In this document: one piece after another, positions 21,745-32,190 of the stretch
Layout of the letters: every line of letters begins with the position of its first letter
Numbering within the stretch: the stretch's first letter is position 1
NCBI GenBank assembly: GCA_963576735.1
Contig: OY755175.1
Location: 1,380,401 to 1,444,400, forward strand
Origin: Bedellia somnulentella
Taxonomy: Eukaryota > Arthropoda > Insecta > Lepidoptera > Bedelliidae
DNA length: 64,000 nucleotides
Reading direction: 5' to 3'
The notes under the pieces: model-generated
What the model saw: the letters and a program-made list of their open reading frames with translations, nothing else
Told to the model about the DNA's origin: nothing
Databases searched by the model: none
Made by a program: the position numbers and the translations under genes

Positions 21745-22057
21745 ATATAAACATAACCGTTCACGCCGAATGGATGGTAATGTTAGTAGAGGACGACCAC
21801 GGAGAACACACTTGAACCAAATTGAGAGTGTGCTCAAAAAGGCTGTAGTAGTATGAAGAATAAAAGAGCATCGTGATCATAAAGAGGATCGTGCGAAGTG
21901 GCGATCACTTGTCTCTGTGTACCCCAATGGGAACTAAAGGCGTGAGTATATGTATGTATGTTTGTATGTATGTTCACGCCGAATATCCCCGAAGAGGTTG
22001 GCAGAGGTACTAATACTTCTGAACATCACGTGACATTGTCACCTGGCGTTCTGAACA
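21745..22057 (-). repeat. tRNA-derived SINE (family A), 3' part, split by a LINE tail
   Basis: The reversed SINE 3' end (AACATAACCGTTCACGCCGAAT) is interrupted at 21771 and resumes at 21972 with the same 13 bases. It stops at about 22057, shortly before the BEL element. Confidence 0.75.
21772..21971 (+). mobile_element. 5'-truncated LINE tail inserted in a SINE
   Basis: About 200 bp encoding, with damage, the RGRPRxT...KxAG...WRSxVSxYPxG C-terminal tail of a non-LTR polymerase, then GGCGTGAGTATATGTATG. It is flanked by the 13-bp direct repeat GTTCACGCCGAAT (21759-21771 and 21972-21984), a clear target-site duplication. Confidence 0.8.
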
Positions 22058-22087
22058 CAGACTGTACTAACAGGCAAATAACAAACT

Positions 22088-22308
22088 TGTTAAAAACCTT
22101 ATTATTTTACCTTTACCTATTTTCGTTGATATCGTTCTTTATGAAATATGTTTGACTTTTATATTTTTTGATTAATTGTAAATAGAATAAGAAGTGTCAT
22201 ATACGAAAGAAAATGTGATTAGGAAAAAAGTATAATATACGATTGGATTGGAAACGGATAAGAAGGCTTTTATTTTTAGTTTGCAGTAGAGACCTTCAGT
22301 TTTCAACA
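22088..22308 (+). repeat. 5' LTR of the BEL/Pao element
   Basis: Starts TGTTAAAAACC and ends TTTTCAACA. TGGTCCTAG just downstream (from 22312) is a possible primer-binding site; the tRNA was not identified. Confidence 0.9.
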
Positions 22309-22331
22309 AAGTGGTCCTAGAAATAGTCCGT

Positions 22332-25300
22332 ATGGATCTCAGAAGAAGCGAAAGAGTGAAAAAAATGAAAGAAGGTGAACAGACTAGCACGACAGCAAAT
22401 CCCCGTGAGCCCACGACTACTGGGCACGAGGATAATATTGCTGCGGCGTCCGCCTTGGAGACTCAACCTATACAGTCCACAAGAAGCAGTTCTCATATAA
22501 GCGCCGTGACTCGCAAACAGATCATGGAGGCACGCGCTGCGACAGAAAAAGCAAGATTAGAACTGCAGAGAATTCAATTGCAAGAAAAGAAATTATTAGC
22601 CCAACAAGCTCTCATCGATGCTCGTTTAGAAGAAGAACGGTCAATACGCGGCTCCAGAAAGAGTGGATCGACATCATACGTGCAGCAATGGATCAATGAT
22701 GCTCCAGAGGCGAACGATTATACACCGCTGGAACCACCAGCACCTGCCGCACACCCCGCCTCGGCCCACTGGTTGCCGCCCGGACGAACCGACTTCGCGC
22801 TACCTAACCCGCGATTTGACCACATTCCACATAGTGACAAATTGCTAGGTCGCTTGTCAGCGCGAGATCTACCGATTTTTAGTGGAGACCCTCTGGATTG
22901 GTTACGATTCAAACAAGTATTCACCTCGACGACACGCATAGGCCAGTATTCGGACGAGGAGAATCTGGCTCGTTTACAAAGATGTCTCAAGGGTGACGCA
23001 TGGGAAGCAGTTGCCGCACGACTGATTACGGTAACATCAGCCGAAGAAATCATAAAAACCCTGGAGATGCGATTTGGAAGACCAGAATTAGTGTTGCACA
23101 TGGTTATATCTCAGATGAAAAAGGTAGCAAAATTGACAGGTACTAGGTCAGATTTAATAACACTCGCGACGAAAGTAGCAAACTGTGTAGCCGCAATCAA
23201 GGCTACACAATGTTTTGATTATTTATACAATCCTGAGTTAGTATCTGAAGTCGTAAATAAATTAACTGAAAGTTTGGTTTATAGATGGACAGATTATTAT
23301 AGCAACTTAAGTAGCCACCAACCGCGATTATCTGCATTATCGGAATTTTTAATGCACGAGTCTGAACGATTATGTAAGGCGGGTGTAGTAGAACTTCCAC
23401 AGCGATTATTTAGATCTTCTAGCTCTTTAAAGCCAGTTCTTACGACAGTCAATAGGGTTGGTGAAACGTCATCAGCTATCAATGTCATGGTTAAAAATGA
23501 CAGTTTGAATGTAAACAAATGTGTCTATTGTCATGGAAACCATTTGTTTGAAAAATGTTCTGCATTTTTAGCTCTTGAATTAAACGACAAATGGCAATGG
23601 GTTTGTGATACGAAATTATGTTTTAAATGTTTTAGCCCAGATCATCGACGCGAAAAATGTAAGTCACGAAATCGATGTAAGACGTGTAATCGTGGTCATC
23701 ATACAATGTTACATAGGGATGATTGGACAAATTGGAGATCTGCTAAAGCATCAACTAAGCCGCAGATGATTAAGTTGCAGCCAGACACAAGTAATAAAGA
23801 CATCACACCGTCGAATATTTCAGAGATTACCGCGAATGTGTGGACCAACATGGATGATAAAGGTAAGGTGTTTTTGAAAGTACTACCTGTCAACGTAGAA
23901 GGCCCGTTAGGATCTTATGAAACTTTGGCATTGCTAGATGAGGGTTCTACGGTATCTTTAATTGATAGTAGAGTTGCAAAACATATAGGCGCGGAGGGTT
24001 CTTGTGTCGATTATAACTTACAGGGCGCGGTAGGCGGCATGCAAAAGCAAAAGGGTTATCTCGTTTCTTTGACATTACGTACGTCATGTGGTAAACACAT
24101 CCTCAATAGAGTCCGCACCGTTGATGAACTGATTTTGCCCACGCAAGGAATTGATAAGAATGTTTTGTACAAATATACTCATTTACAAGATATTCCCATT
24201 GAATCGTATGATGGGCGACCAACACTTCTCATTGGCCAGGACTATTGGCATTTGATTGTTAGCAGGGAAGTAAGACAGGGACGAATGAATGAACCAGTTG
24301 CATCACTTACAGAATTAGGGTGGGTAATACACGGATTTGTTTCATCAATCACATCACAACTTAATGAAACTGAGTTTACCTATCATGTTCATTCAGAATC
24401 ACATAAAACGGATGCAGAATTACATGAAATTGTTAAAGAATATTTTCATATAGACAGTATTGGGATCAAAACGAAAAATGAAGACAAGCTGTCACATGAC
24501 GACCATAGAGCACTTAACAGTTTAGACAAGACATCGCGAAAAGTTAATGGAAAATGGGAAGTCGGATTACTGTGGCGTTCTGATAGCGTTCATTTTCCCG
24601 ACAGTAAAAATATTGCAATGCAACGTTTCAAAATTATTGATAAAGATCAGTTAGCACAGTTGTTTTTGTGGCGACCTAATAAAAATAGTGCTGTAAGGAC
24701 GTACAAAATGACATCAATGATTTTTGGTGCAAAATCATCACCATGCACCGCAACATACATTTTAAGAAAAAATGCTGATGAATTCTCGACTACACACCCT
24801 AGAGCTGTCATGGCAATTAAACGACGTCATTATGTGGATGACTATGCAGATAGCGTCGATACTGTGGAAGAAATGAAACAGCTGATTGCAGATGTGACCA
24901 AAATTCACGCATCTGGAGGGTTTGAGATTAGAGGGTTTGTTTCTAATGAACCATCGTGTTTACCTGAAAGTGTAGTCAATGCGTTAAGACAAAAATACTG
25001 GATGCTTCACTTACGACCATCAGTTAAGCGTTTAAGTTATGATTGTCAATTTTGCTTAATTCGCAGAGCTCAACCCATGCAACAAGTTAGTGGCGATTTA
25101 CCGTTCGGTCGACTAGCCCATCATCATCGTCCATTTACTCATTGCGGGTTAGATTATTTTGGCCCCATGCAAATAACAATGGGACGACGACGTGAGAAAC
25201 GATATGGTGCGTTATTTACTTGTCTTACAACTAGGGCAATACACATTGAATTAGCCGGTAACTTAAGCACGGATTCAGCCATTATGGCGATGCGCAGAAT

Positions 25301-26195
25301 GATGGCTAGAAGAGGATGTCCATCTACCATGTACTCTGATAATGGTACAAATTTTTGCGGGGCTAATATAGAGTTGAAAGAAGTATTACAAAATATTAAT
25401 CAGGATAGTGTACATATTTTCTTAACAAATAAACATATAGGATGGCGATTCAACGCTCCAGCAGCACCACATACTGGCGGGGCATGGGAACGACTCGTGC
25501 GCAGCGTTAAGCGTTGTTTAGGTGAAGTTTTGAAAGAACAGGCACCTAAAGAAGAAGTGTTGCAAACTTTATTGGCCGAGATCGAAAATATACTCAATTC
25601 TCGTCCTCTCACTCATGTTTCAGTTGATGCAGCGGACCCGGAAGCTTTGACTCCTAATCATTTTTTGTTAGGGGGACCTTCTGATGTGCCGTGGTTGGGT
25701 TACTGCGACGGCATCTCTCAAAAGTGTTGGAGGAATGCGCAGCGACTCGCGGATAATTTTTGGCGTCGATGGGTACGCGAATACCTACCGACTGTATTAA
25801 AACGCTCCGGACAGGTCAATCGGGCTCATATTACAGTAGGAGCATTGGTTATAGTTGTGGATCCATCTCTACCGCGTAATGTTTGGCCAAAGGGAGTAAT
25901 CGATAAAATATATCCAGGTCCTGACGATCTAGTTAGAATTGTAGACGTTCGTACGGTTGGTGGTATACTTAAGCGGCATGTTTCAAAATTATTGTTTACT
26001 AGCGACCCGCCCCGGCTTCGCGCGTGTGCAATGCAAAATAAAATATACCTACTACAGAATGTCCTTTTGGTTAGTGCTGGAGTAAAAAATATTAACTTAC
26101 TATTCGTTCGACTAAAAACAAAAGATTATCAACAACAAAATATACCTATTCTATTCAGTTCTTCTATGAACTTAACTATAATTTTCAATAATTGA
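22332..26195 (+). CDS. BEL/Pao Gag-Pol polyprotein, in-frame deletion derivative
   Basis: Start ATG 22332 (MDLRRSERVKK); 1287 codons to the stop. Order: basic/coiled-coil N-terminus; DUF1759-type Gag with LPIFSGDPLDWLRFKQVF (about residue 180); zinc knuckles CVYCHGNHLFEKC and CFKCFSPDHRREKC (about 397-450); DUF1758 protease with LLDEGSTVSLI (about 533). The RT is shortened: WEVGLLWR and YVDDYADS remain, but the segment between MQRFK and QLFLWRPN, which in BEL elements carries the VFDASA and first catalytic Asp blocks, is gone. RNase H and the integrase zinc finger are also missing (GFVSNEPSCLPESVV runs into ALRQKYWMLHLRP). The integrase catalytic core is present: DYFGP, SDNGTNF, GGAWERLVRSVK. 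Full BEL polyproteins are several hundred residues longer. It cannot reverse-transcribe itself. Confidence 0.88.
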   Translation: MDLRRSERVKKMKEGEQTSTTANPREPTTTGHEDNIAAASALETQPIQSTRSSSHISAVTRKQIMEARAATEKARLELQRIQLQEKKLLAQQALIDARLEEERSIRGSRKSGSTSYVQQWINDAPEANDYTPLEPPAPAAHPASAHWLPPGRTDFALPNPRFDHIPHSDKLLGRLSARDLPIFSGDPLDWLRFKQVFTSTTRIGQYSDEENLARLQRCLKGDAWEAVAARLITVTSAEEIIKTLEMRFGRPELVLHMVISQMKKVAKLTGTRSDLITLATKVANCVAAIKATQCFDYLYNPELVSEVVNKLTESLVYRWTDYYSNLSSHQPRLSALSEFLMHESERLCKAGVVELPQRLFRSSSSLKPVLTTVNRVGETSSAINVMVKNDSLNVNKCVYCHGNHLFEKCSAFLALELNDKWQWVCDTKLCFKCFSPDHRREKCKSRNRCKTCNRGHHTMLHRDDWTNWRSAKASTKPQMIKLQPDTSNKDITPSNISEITANVWTNMDDKGKVFLKVLPVNVEGPLGSYETLALLDEGSTVSLIDSRVAKHIGAEGSCVDYNLQGAVGGMQKQKGYLVSLTLRTSCGKHILNRVRTVDELILPTQGIDKNVLYKYTHLQDIPIESYDGRPTLLIGQDYWHLIVSREVRQGRMNEPVASLTELGWVIHGFVSSITSQLNETEFTYHVHSESHKTDAELHEIVKEYFHIDSIGIKTKNEDKLSHDDHRALNSLDKTSRKVNGKWEVGLLWRSDSVHFPDSKNIAMQRFKIIDKDQLAQLFLWRPNKNSAVRTYKMTSMIFGAKSSPCTATYILRKNADEFSTTHPRAVMAIKRRHYVDDYADSVDTVEEMKQLIADVTKIHASGGFEIRGFVSNEPSCLPESVVNALRQKYWMLHLRPSVKRLSYDCQFCLIRRAQPMQQVSGDLPFGRLAHHHRPFTHCGLDYFGPMQITMGRRREKRYGALFTCLTTRAIHIELAGNLSTDSAIMAMRRMMARRGCPSTMYSDNGTNFCGANIELKEVLQNINQDSVHIFLTNKHIGWRFNAPAAPHTGGAWERLVRSVKRCLGEVLKEQAPKEEVLQTLLAEIENILNSRPLTHVSVDAADPEALTPNHFLLGGPSDVPWLGYCDGISQKCWRNAQRLADNFWRRWVREYLPTVLKRSGQVNRAHITVGALVIVVDPSLPRNVWPKGVIDKIYPGPDDLVRIVDVRTVGGILKRHVSKLLFTSDPPRLRACAMQNKIYLLQNVLLVSAGVKNINLLFVRLKTKDYQQQNIPILFSSSMNLTIIFNN

Positions 26196-27411
26196 AAATG
26201 CTCGCCATAATACTAAATTGTCTTAACTCTAAATGCAAATCAAAGTCTTAATGGAAGAAATACCAAGAAATATGGTTTTAAGCTAATCCTATCTAACCTA
26301 ATGTACTTACAATACTACTAATATAATAATAAAAATTAAAAGATAATCAACAACAAAAGATACTTATTCTATTCAGTTTAATTAATTCTTGATATTTTCC
26401 TCGCTAGAGAGCTCCGATAAACGCGTGCGATCGCTGCAAATCATTATGTGCTATAAGGCGAAGCGCGTTTTTTTTTTTTGTTTACCGGTGGGGAAATCCT
26501 CATAGGATCCCGGACTATGAGGATTTCCCCACCGGTTCGGTGCTGCTGGCCCTGCGGCCTATGCGGCGTCACCTTAATATGTTGTGCCGGGCGGCTGAAG
26601 GCCGCCCTGGCGTGGCAAAGGAGTGTACCTAAGCTAAGTCGGATAGGAGGCGAAGCGCGGGCCATCGACGCACTATTTATAGGCACGCGCCGCCCGGCGT
26701 AAACAACTACGACCCTGCATTTTAAATTTGTAATATCTTCGGTAATATTCACTTAAATTACATGCTGTAAAAAGCATATTGATCTATAATAAATGCACAA
26801 TTTATTTAAGGTACTTAATTGGATAAGGATTAATGCTGTATTGATTAAAATCACTTCGTAAATAACCATTTTTTAGTAAAGAATAAAAATGGTTATGCTG
26901 GGTTATCCCTAAGAGATAGACATATACCATCGCGGACTTTTTTGTTGAACTTTTTAAGGTGAACAATACTGTAGTACATTATTTTGGTCTATCTCGTAGG
27001 GTTCAGCCAGCGTTTGCAATATAAGCGCAAAAAAACGTGCTTATTTACGACATCACATAATAAATCTTTAAATTTATCAGTGTTTCTCTACTATATTATG
27101 CATTTATTATACATACAAACCTTCCTTAAGAATCACTCGATCTTTTAAAAAAAACCGCATCAAAATCCGTTGCGTAGTTTTAAAGATCTAAGCATACATA
27201 CGGACATACAGCGAAAGCGACTTTGTTTTATACTATGTATTGATTGGAAATGTGAATAATTAATGATTTACTAAGTTATCTTGTTTTTTATACGGCGGAT
27301 TTGTTTTACATGAAAAACTTATAATATTTGACTATTTTGTTTTGCTTTAGCAAAATTTTCTAGAATGTAATATGTTTATTTAGGTGTTTTGCTATATTTT
27401 GGCCGGGAGGA
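26196..27411 (+). other. BEL/Pao region between pol and the 3' LTR
   Basis: AT-rich, with the GC-rich foldback at 26479-26707. A stretch at about 27130-27240 (CCGCATCAAAATCCGTTGCG) resembles a widespread lepidopteran repeat tail (recalled). No ORF of note. Confidence 0.6.
26479..26707 (-). repeat. GC-rich foldback insert with 22-bp hairpin and TATA-like box
   Basis: 26484-26505 and 26515-26536 are perfect 22-bp inverted arms (ACCGGTGGGGAAATCC...) with a 9-nt loop. A second stem, GGGCGGC/GCCGCCC, lies near 26590. The ends TTGTTTACC and GGCGTAAACAA are imperfect inverted repeats, so this could be a small inserted element. On the minus strand CCTATAAATAGTGCG (near 26675) is a strong TATA match. 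Confidence 0.6.
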
Positions 27412-27632
27412 TGTTAAAAACCTTATTATTTTACCTTTACCTATTTTCGTTGATATCGTTCTTTATGAAATATGTTTGACTTTTATATTTTTTGATTAAT
27501 TGTAAATAGAATAAGAAGTGTCATATACGAAAGAAAATGTGATTAGGAAAAAAGTATAATATACGATTGGATTGGAAACGGATAAGAAGGCTTTTATTTT
27601 TAGTTTGCAGTAGAGACCTTCAGTTTTCAACA
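27412..27632 (+). repeat. 3' LTR of the BEL/Pao element
   Basis: Identical to the 5' LTR by eye. Followed by the AAACT duplication. Confidence 0.9.
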
Positions 27633-27637
27633 AAACT

Positions 27638-29920
27638 TATTCGTTAAAAACCTAAGAAGCTACATATGAAGTGATAAATGAGTAGGGCGTGACGTAACAC
27701 GTGAGATTGGGGTCTCGCGGGCTTACCCCCGGAAAACTGCGCGACTCCAGCGGGTTATAGGTTCAGTTCCCACGAGAAAAGGTTAACCAACTACATGTAC
27801 GTAAAATATTCTTTAAATTACTTGTTCATTTCTTACATATTTGATGGAAATAGTGGTGAAAACGACACGAATTTAATTAAATTTACTCGTTTTTTAAGGA
27901 CACTGATTCAAACTACAATAAAAATATTTTTAAGGACAATTGGGACCGAGAAAATACACAAAATGAAAAATAGTCTTTTGCTAGCTCTATTTAAGGTCAT
28001 TTTGTTAGGTTAGGTCAGGTTAGCTTATTTCTATATGAGGAGGTCGCAAGTTTGAATCCATTATTTTCGTGTCACATATATTATGAAAACATAAAATCTA
28101 AGCCCATACTAAGCCCGTGAGGGATTATGGAAAATCACCTTTTCAAAGTAGACTCGACCCTCTCAGTGGGGACATGCAGGCTACAAAACTGTCTGTTGAG
28201 CGACAAAAATCATTTCAGCCTTTCACAAGGCCTTACCTTACCTCCGACAAGACCTTCACAACCCCGATAAATCAGTGCAACCAACCCAAGCATTAAATCA
28301 CCCCACCAGCATGTAAGCAATGATTTAACATATCACTTAATTACACGAAACACACACGTGCAGTGTATGCTAAGGTGCGCCGCAGCTGCTTAGTGGAGCA
28401 TGTCACAATACGTATGTCACAGTGAGATGTAGATCATAAGATTGTCTAACGTGACAAGTCTTTGTACATTAACATTGACCGTTGATATGTAATACTACAT
28501 TTTCATAGTAAAAGGAACTTAATTTTAAACTATATATTTTTGAAGAGATGGCAGAGACATTAACGAACTATACGATTGAGGATAAGGCACAAAGATGGAT
28601 GCTCAATGCAAAATGTGAACTAATGGATACTGGGGTTAAGCCTGTGTATGGGGAAAAAACCCAGTTCTTTTTTATCCTAGACTCTATATTTTATAGTAAA
28701 TCTTTGATGTGCAAAGCGTGCTGATTACGGGTTTTCGCTATCCAAACAGATAACTCTGTGAATCTTTCTTTGCGGATTACATGGCTAAGTTTGCACTAGA
28801 CAATAGAAGATCGAAAGTGTTCCATTTTTGTGTTCCCACAGATTACAATGGTGATTTATTCGTGGAGTGTGATAGCGCTTCTTTTAATAGTTAACTTATG
28901 AGAACGACTGTCACTGACACTTTGTTAGTTAAATAAGGTTACTAGTTTAACATTTCTTTTGTAGTTTGTTACATCATCTGCGTCAAACTAGTCACATTCT
29001 CGGAAAGACATCACATACCTTTGAACATTACGAGAAGTAACTAAAAAACAAGGTCTGGATTGTCATAATATGTTGAACATCAAATTTATTTTAGTTTTGA
29101 GTAAAAACTTTTATTAAATCAGTAAGGACGTGTCATACTTGAATGCTTGTGAAGACCCGATAGGAAGAGATAGCTCAAGACTGATCATCATGAAATACAA
29201 TGACCAGCAGTTTATATTACTGCTAATACTATAATGTTAATGTGAATTGAATTATAAATCCATATCACTATGATTCCATATTATCAATATTTGTTACGGA
29301 ACAGAACTCTGTGCACAATTTGCAAATTTATAATACGCAACGTGACCACAAAAATTGGGTCGCAATTCTTTTCAAGGTGTGCAAAACATTGAATAGAAAA
29401 ACAATACCAATCTCTTAAATTTACATGAAATTACTACCTAAATGAATTAATTCAAAACCCCATTGTGTAGAATGAGTGGATCAGAGGTGTTCGTACTCTG
29501 TTGGCAAACGTTTACGACATTTTACCACAATAACAGTTTTGTGGAAATATCTATTTAAATAATGTTTCTGGGTTTCTCAAGATGTTTCGTCAATGAACAA
29601 TTCAATGTTATTGTTACAGATCAATTCATTCATTGCATTATTTAAATATAATGAGAATTTCTCACTTTATAATCAATAGCCAAAAATTCAAGGGCAGTGT
29701 TTTTTGGGAGTCCCGTTTGGATTATCATACTAGATATATATAGGTGTTAAATAGAACACTCAGCCTTTGTAGTTTAATTTTCATATGTTGTTAAAAAGAG
29801 AAGTTACACTGGCCGATAGTTAGATTGAAATCTATAATACATTACAGGCGCATAATGCATGTGTTCTATTTTAACAAAAACTGACATATAATCAGCTTAG
29901 ATCTTCACTTTTTTTCTTTG
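27638..29920. other. Intronic DNA
   Basis: No recognised gene. A GC-rich patch at 27690-27780 includes GGTTCAGTTCCCAC, which resembles a tRNA B box and may be a SINE remnant. A 58-residue ORF at 28548-28724 (MAETLTNYTIEDKAQRWMLN start) has a plausible composition but no family or flanking signal. Confidence 0.35.
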
Positions 29921-30165
29921 CATACTTATACTCACGGCTGTAAATCCCTAGGCGGGGTAGCCAGAGCTAAGGAGTTAGAAACTCCTCAGCCACTTTTGGA
30001 AAGTTGAGTGGAGTACAGATGGTAAAATAAAGGTTATTGGTGATGGGTTTCCAACCGCATCGCCCAAAAATCTCTTAAAAGCCCCAATACCGTTAGTCGC
30101 CTCTTACGTACACCCTCCGGAAGAAATGGGGTAGTGCTATTCTAAGCCGACACTACACAGCAAAC
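29921..30165 (-). repeat. Family B repeat, near complete
   Basis: From ACTTATACTCACGGC to CCGACACTACACAGC. Confidence 0.75.
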
Positions 30166-30704
30166 TTTTTTTCTTTGCTTATTAATATAAAGGTATTTCT
30201 AGTTGGCTAAAAAGTATAGGTATACAAACCAAATCAGTGCCGCTGCCACCCCTACGGAGATTTATGGCGAAAATATGATTTATACTCTGCATTATTCGGA
30301 ATATTTATTAAATGAATAATACTAATGACAGAAATTGAAAATATTCTTTATTACTTCATACTAGTGAAGGTGAAGTTGGAAATGGAATGTGAATGAGTGT
30401 GAAAGTATTCGACTAAAGTAAAGTTATGTGATGATATAATTCTGTTAACCACGTAAATAACTGAAATATTTATATTTATAACATTTCTTAAAATTGACTA
30501 TACATAAAAGGAAAAGTTATTTCTAAACCACTTGACCGTGTTTCCTAAAGAAATTTAAAAACCCTATTGTTTCTTACACAAGTGCTTGATTCCATGGAAT
30601 TTTCCATTTTACAAGTGACTGATTTCAAGAGAAAGTTCCCGTAAAAAATAAATGCCTTCTTCCCAAGTGCTAGTCGTCGTTTCGTCACAAAAATCTCGTG
30701 TATT
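30166..30704. other. Intronic DNA
   Basis: Nothing recognised. Confidence 0.4.
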
Positions 30705-30988
30705 GTACAGTCGCCATCAGATATATCGGAGCGGCCAAGGTACTCAAATATATCTGAGCAGCAATAAATTTCAATAAATTCTTTACGGTAAATAAGGTCA
30801 ATAAGATCTGAACGTCCAATTCGCCACAAATATATGAGCAGTGGTTTTTCAATTATATCTGAACACTCAAAGAGAAAATAATATCTGAAAGCACAACTCG
30901 TCAAAGTTATCTGCTCAGACAGGGTGATCATAAATATCTGGACATTTAGGGAAAATGTACCTTATAGCACTAGGCATACAGTTTTAAA
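30705..30988 (+). repeat. MITE-like repeat with iterated ATATCTGA motifs, copy 1
   Basis: Starts GTACAGTCGCCATCAGATAT. It carries at least six ATATCTGA/ATCTGAAC-like words about 25 bp apart. A second copy in the opposite orientation lies at 38343-38624. Confidence 0.8.
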
Positions 30989-31351
30989 TTCTTTAATTAA
31001 CTACGCTGGAATACATTTTCTACACAACCACCATTTGGTTTTATCAATGTCAAAACTAATAAGAGTTTTCTGCAGGGAGGTATTCTCCACTGACCAACTA
31101 ATCCGTACAACTAGTTGTACGTAATAATTTTTCACCGGTACAAAAACACCAAGAGGTAAAATAACTTAGAACTTTTGAAACCATGTATTCCATTTTTTAT
31201 TTACATTGTATGTACCAGGGTAGCATAAATATAAATGCAGTTTTAATAAAATAAAAGTATAAACTAGTTTTTACAAAATTATACTTTTTCCTGCTGTCTT
31301 CTTTAACGTACCATACGTATTCATAAATATATATATAACGATATATATATA
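30989..31351. other. Intronic DNA
   Basis: Nothing recognised. Confidence 0.4.
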
Positions 31352-31592
31352 TTATTTATACTCACGGCTATAGATCCCTAGAAGGGGTAGCCAGAGCTAA
31401 AGAATTAAAAATTCCTCAGCCATTTTTGGAATTTTTAGTGGGCAAAAGATGGTAATATAAAGGTTGTTGGTGATGGGTCTCCAACCGCATCGCCCAAAAA
31501 TCCATTAAAAGCCCCAACACCGTTAGTCGCCTCTTACGTACACCCACCGGAAGAAATGGGGTAGTGCTATTCTAAGCCAAAACTACAGGGCA
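31352..31592 (-). repeat. Family B repeat, near complete
   Basis: From TTATACTCACGGC to GCCAAAACTACAGG. Confidence 0.75.
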
Positions 31593-31669
31593 TATTAAAT
31601 GAGGACAATAAATTTAAAGACTCAATAATTAAAAATTAAAATTATTAAAAAAAAGAACATGAATTCTTG

Positions 31670-31742
31670 AAACACCGAGGTCGCGGGTTCGAATCCCACC
31701 TGTGTCGAAATTTTTCTTTCCTTTATTTATTCTTTATTTATT
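31670..31742 (+). repeat. Truncated tRNA-derived SINE (family C) with target duplication
   Basis: Contains only the B-box half, GAGGTCGCGGGTTCGAATCC, then CGAAATTTTTCTTTCC and an AT-rich tail. It is flanked by the 14-bp repeat AACATGAATTCTTG (31656-31669 and 31743-31756). Confidence 0.8.
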
Positions 31743-31780
31743 AACATGAATTCTTGTTAAAATACAAAAAATAAACACAA

Positions 31781-31856
31781 GATAGGATTTGAACCCTGAC
31801 GCAACGGATTATAATTATGATTACTAATTACTTAACTGCTAGGCCATGGTGACTAA
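31781..31856 (-). repeat. tRNA-like sequence / SINE head
   Basis: The minus strand has an A-box-like TGGCCTAGCAGTTA and a perfect-looking B box GGTTCAAATCC with about 45 bp between them. The cloverleaf is imperfect. Confidence 0.5.
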
Positions 31857-32190
31857 CGCAATAGTGGATGAAATATTGCAAAGCATTCGTACCTATTTAA
31901 ATTTGGCAGCTTTTATATTATCATAGATATAGAAGCACATAGATTGACAGTAAATGACAAACGTCATAGCATAAACGTCAACAAAGGCAGGACCTCTCAC
32001 GAACACGATACCTGTTTTTTTTCGCTGTCTTGACTGCTTGAAAGAAACTTGTGTTTTGTTTTCGTTTGGTGTTATTTTAATTTTTAACTATCAAATACTT
32101 GTGTTCTGTCTTGTTTGTCTGTGTCTAAGTGGTGGTAAGTGTTTGTAGCTAACCTTCCTATTATTCCCGAGGTTATTCATATGTTTAAAT

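Larger units (their letters stand above)
22088..27632 (+). mobile_element. BEL/Pao LTR retrotransposon, internally deleted, very young
   Basis: 5545 bp. The LTRs 22088-22308 and 27412-27632 (221 bp each, TG...CA) look identical base for base. The insertion is flanked by the 5-bp duplication AAACT (22083-22087 and 27633-27637). The single ORF joins Gag, protease, a shortened RT and a shortened integrase. An AT-rich region with a GC-rich island separates it from the 3' LTR. Confidence 0.93.

Noticed and set aside
26478..26752. Overlapping ORFs on both strands in the GC-rich BEL block
   Set aside because: They read through the hairpin arms (TGGEILI... and its mirror), so openness reflects the inverted repeat and high GC, not coding.
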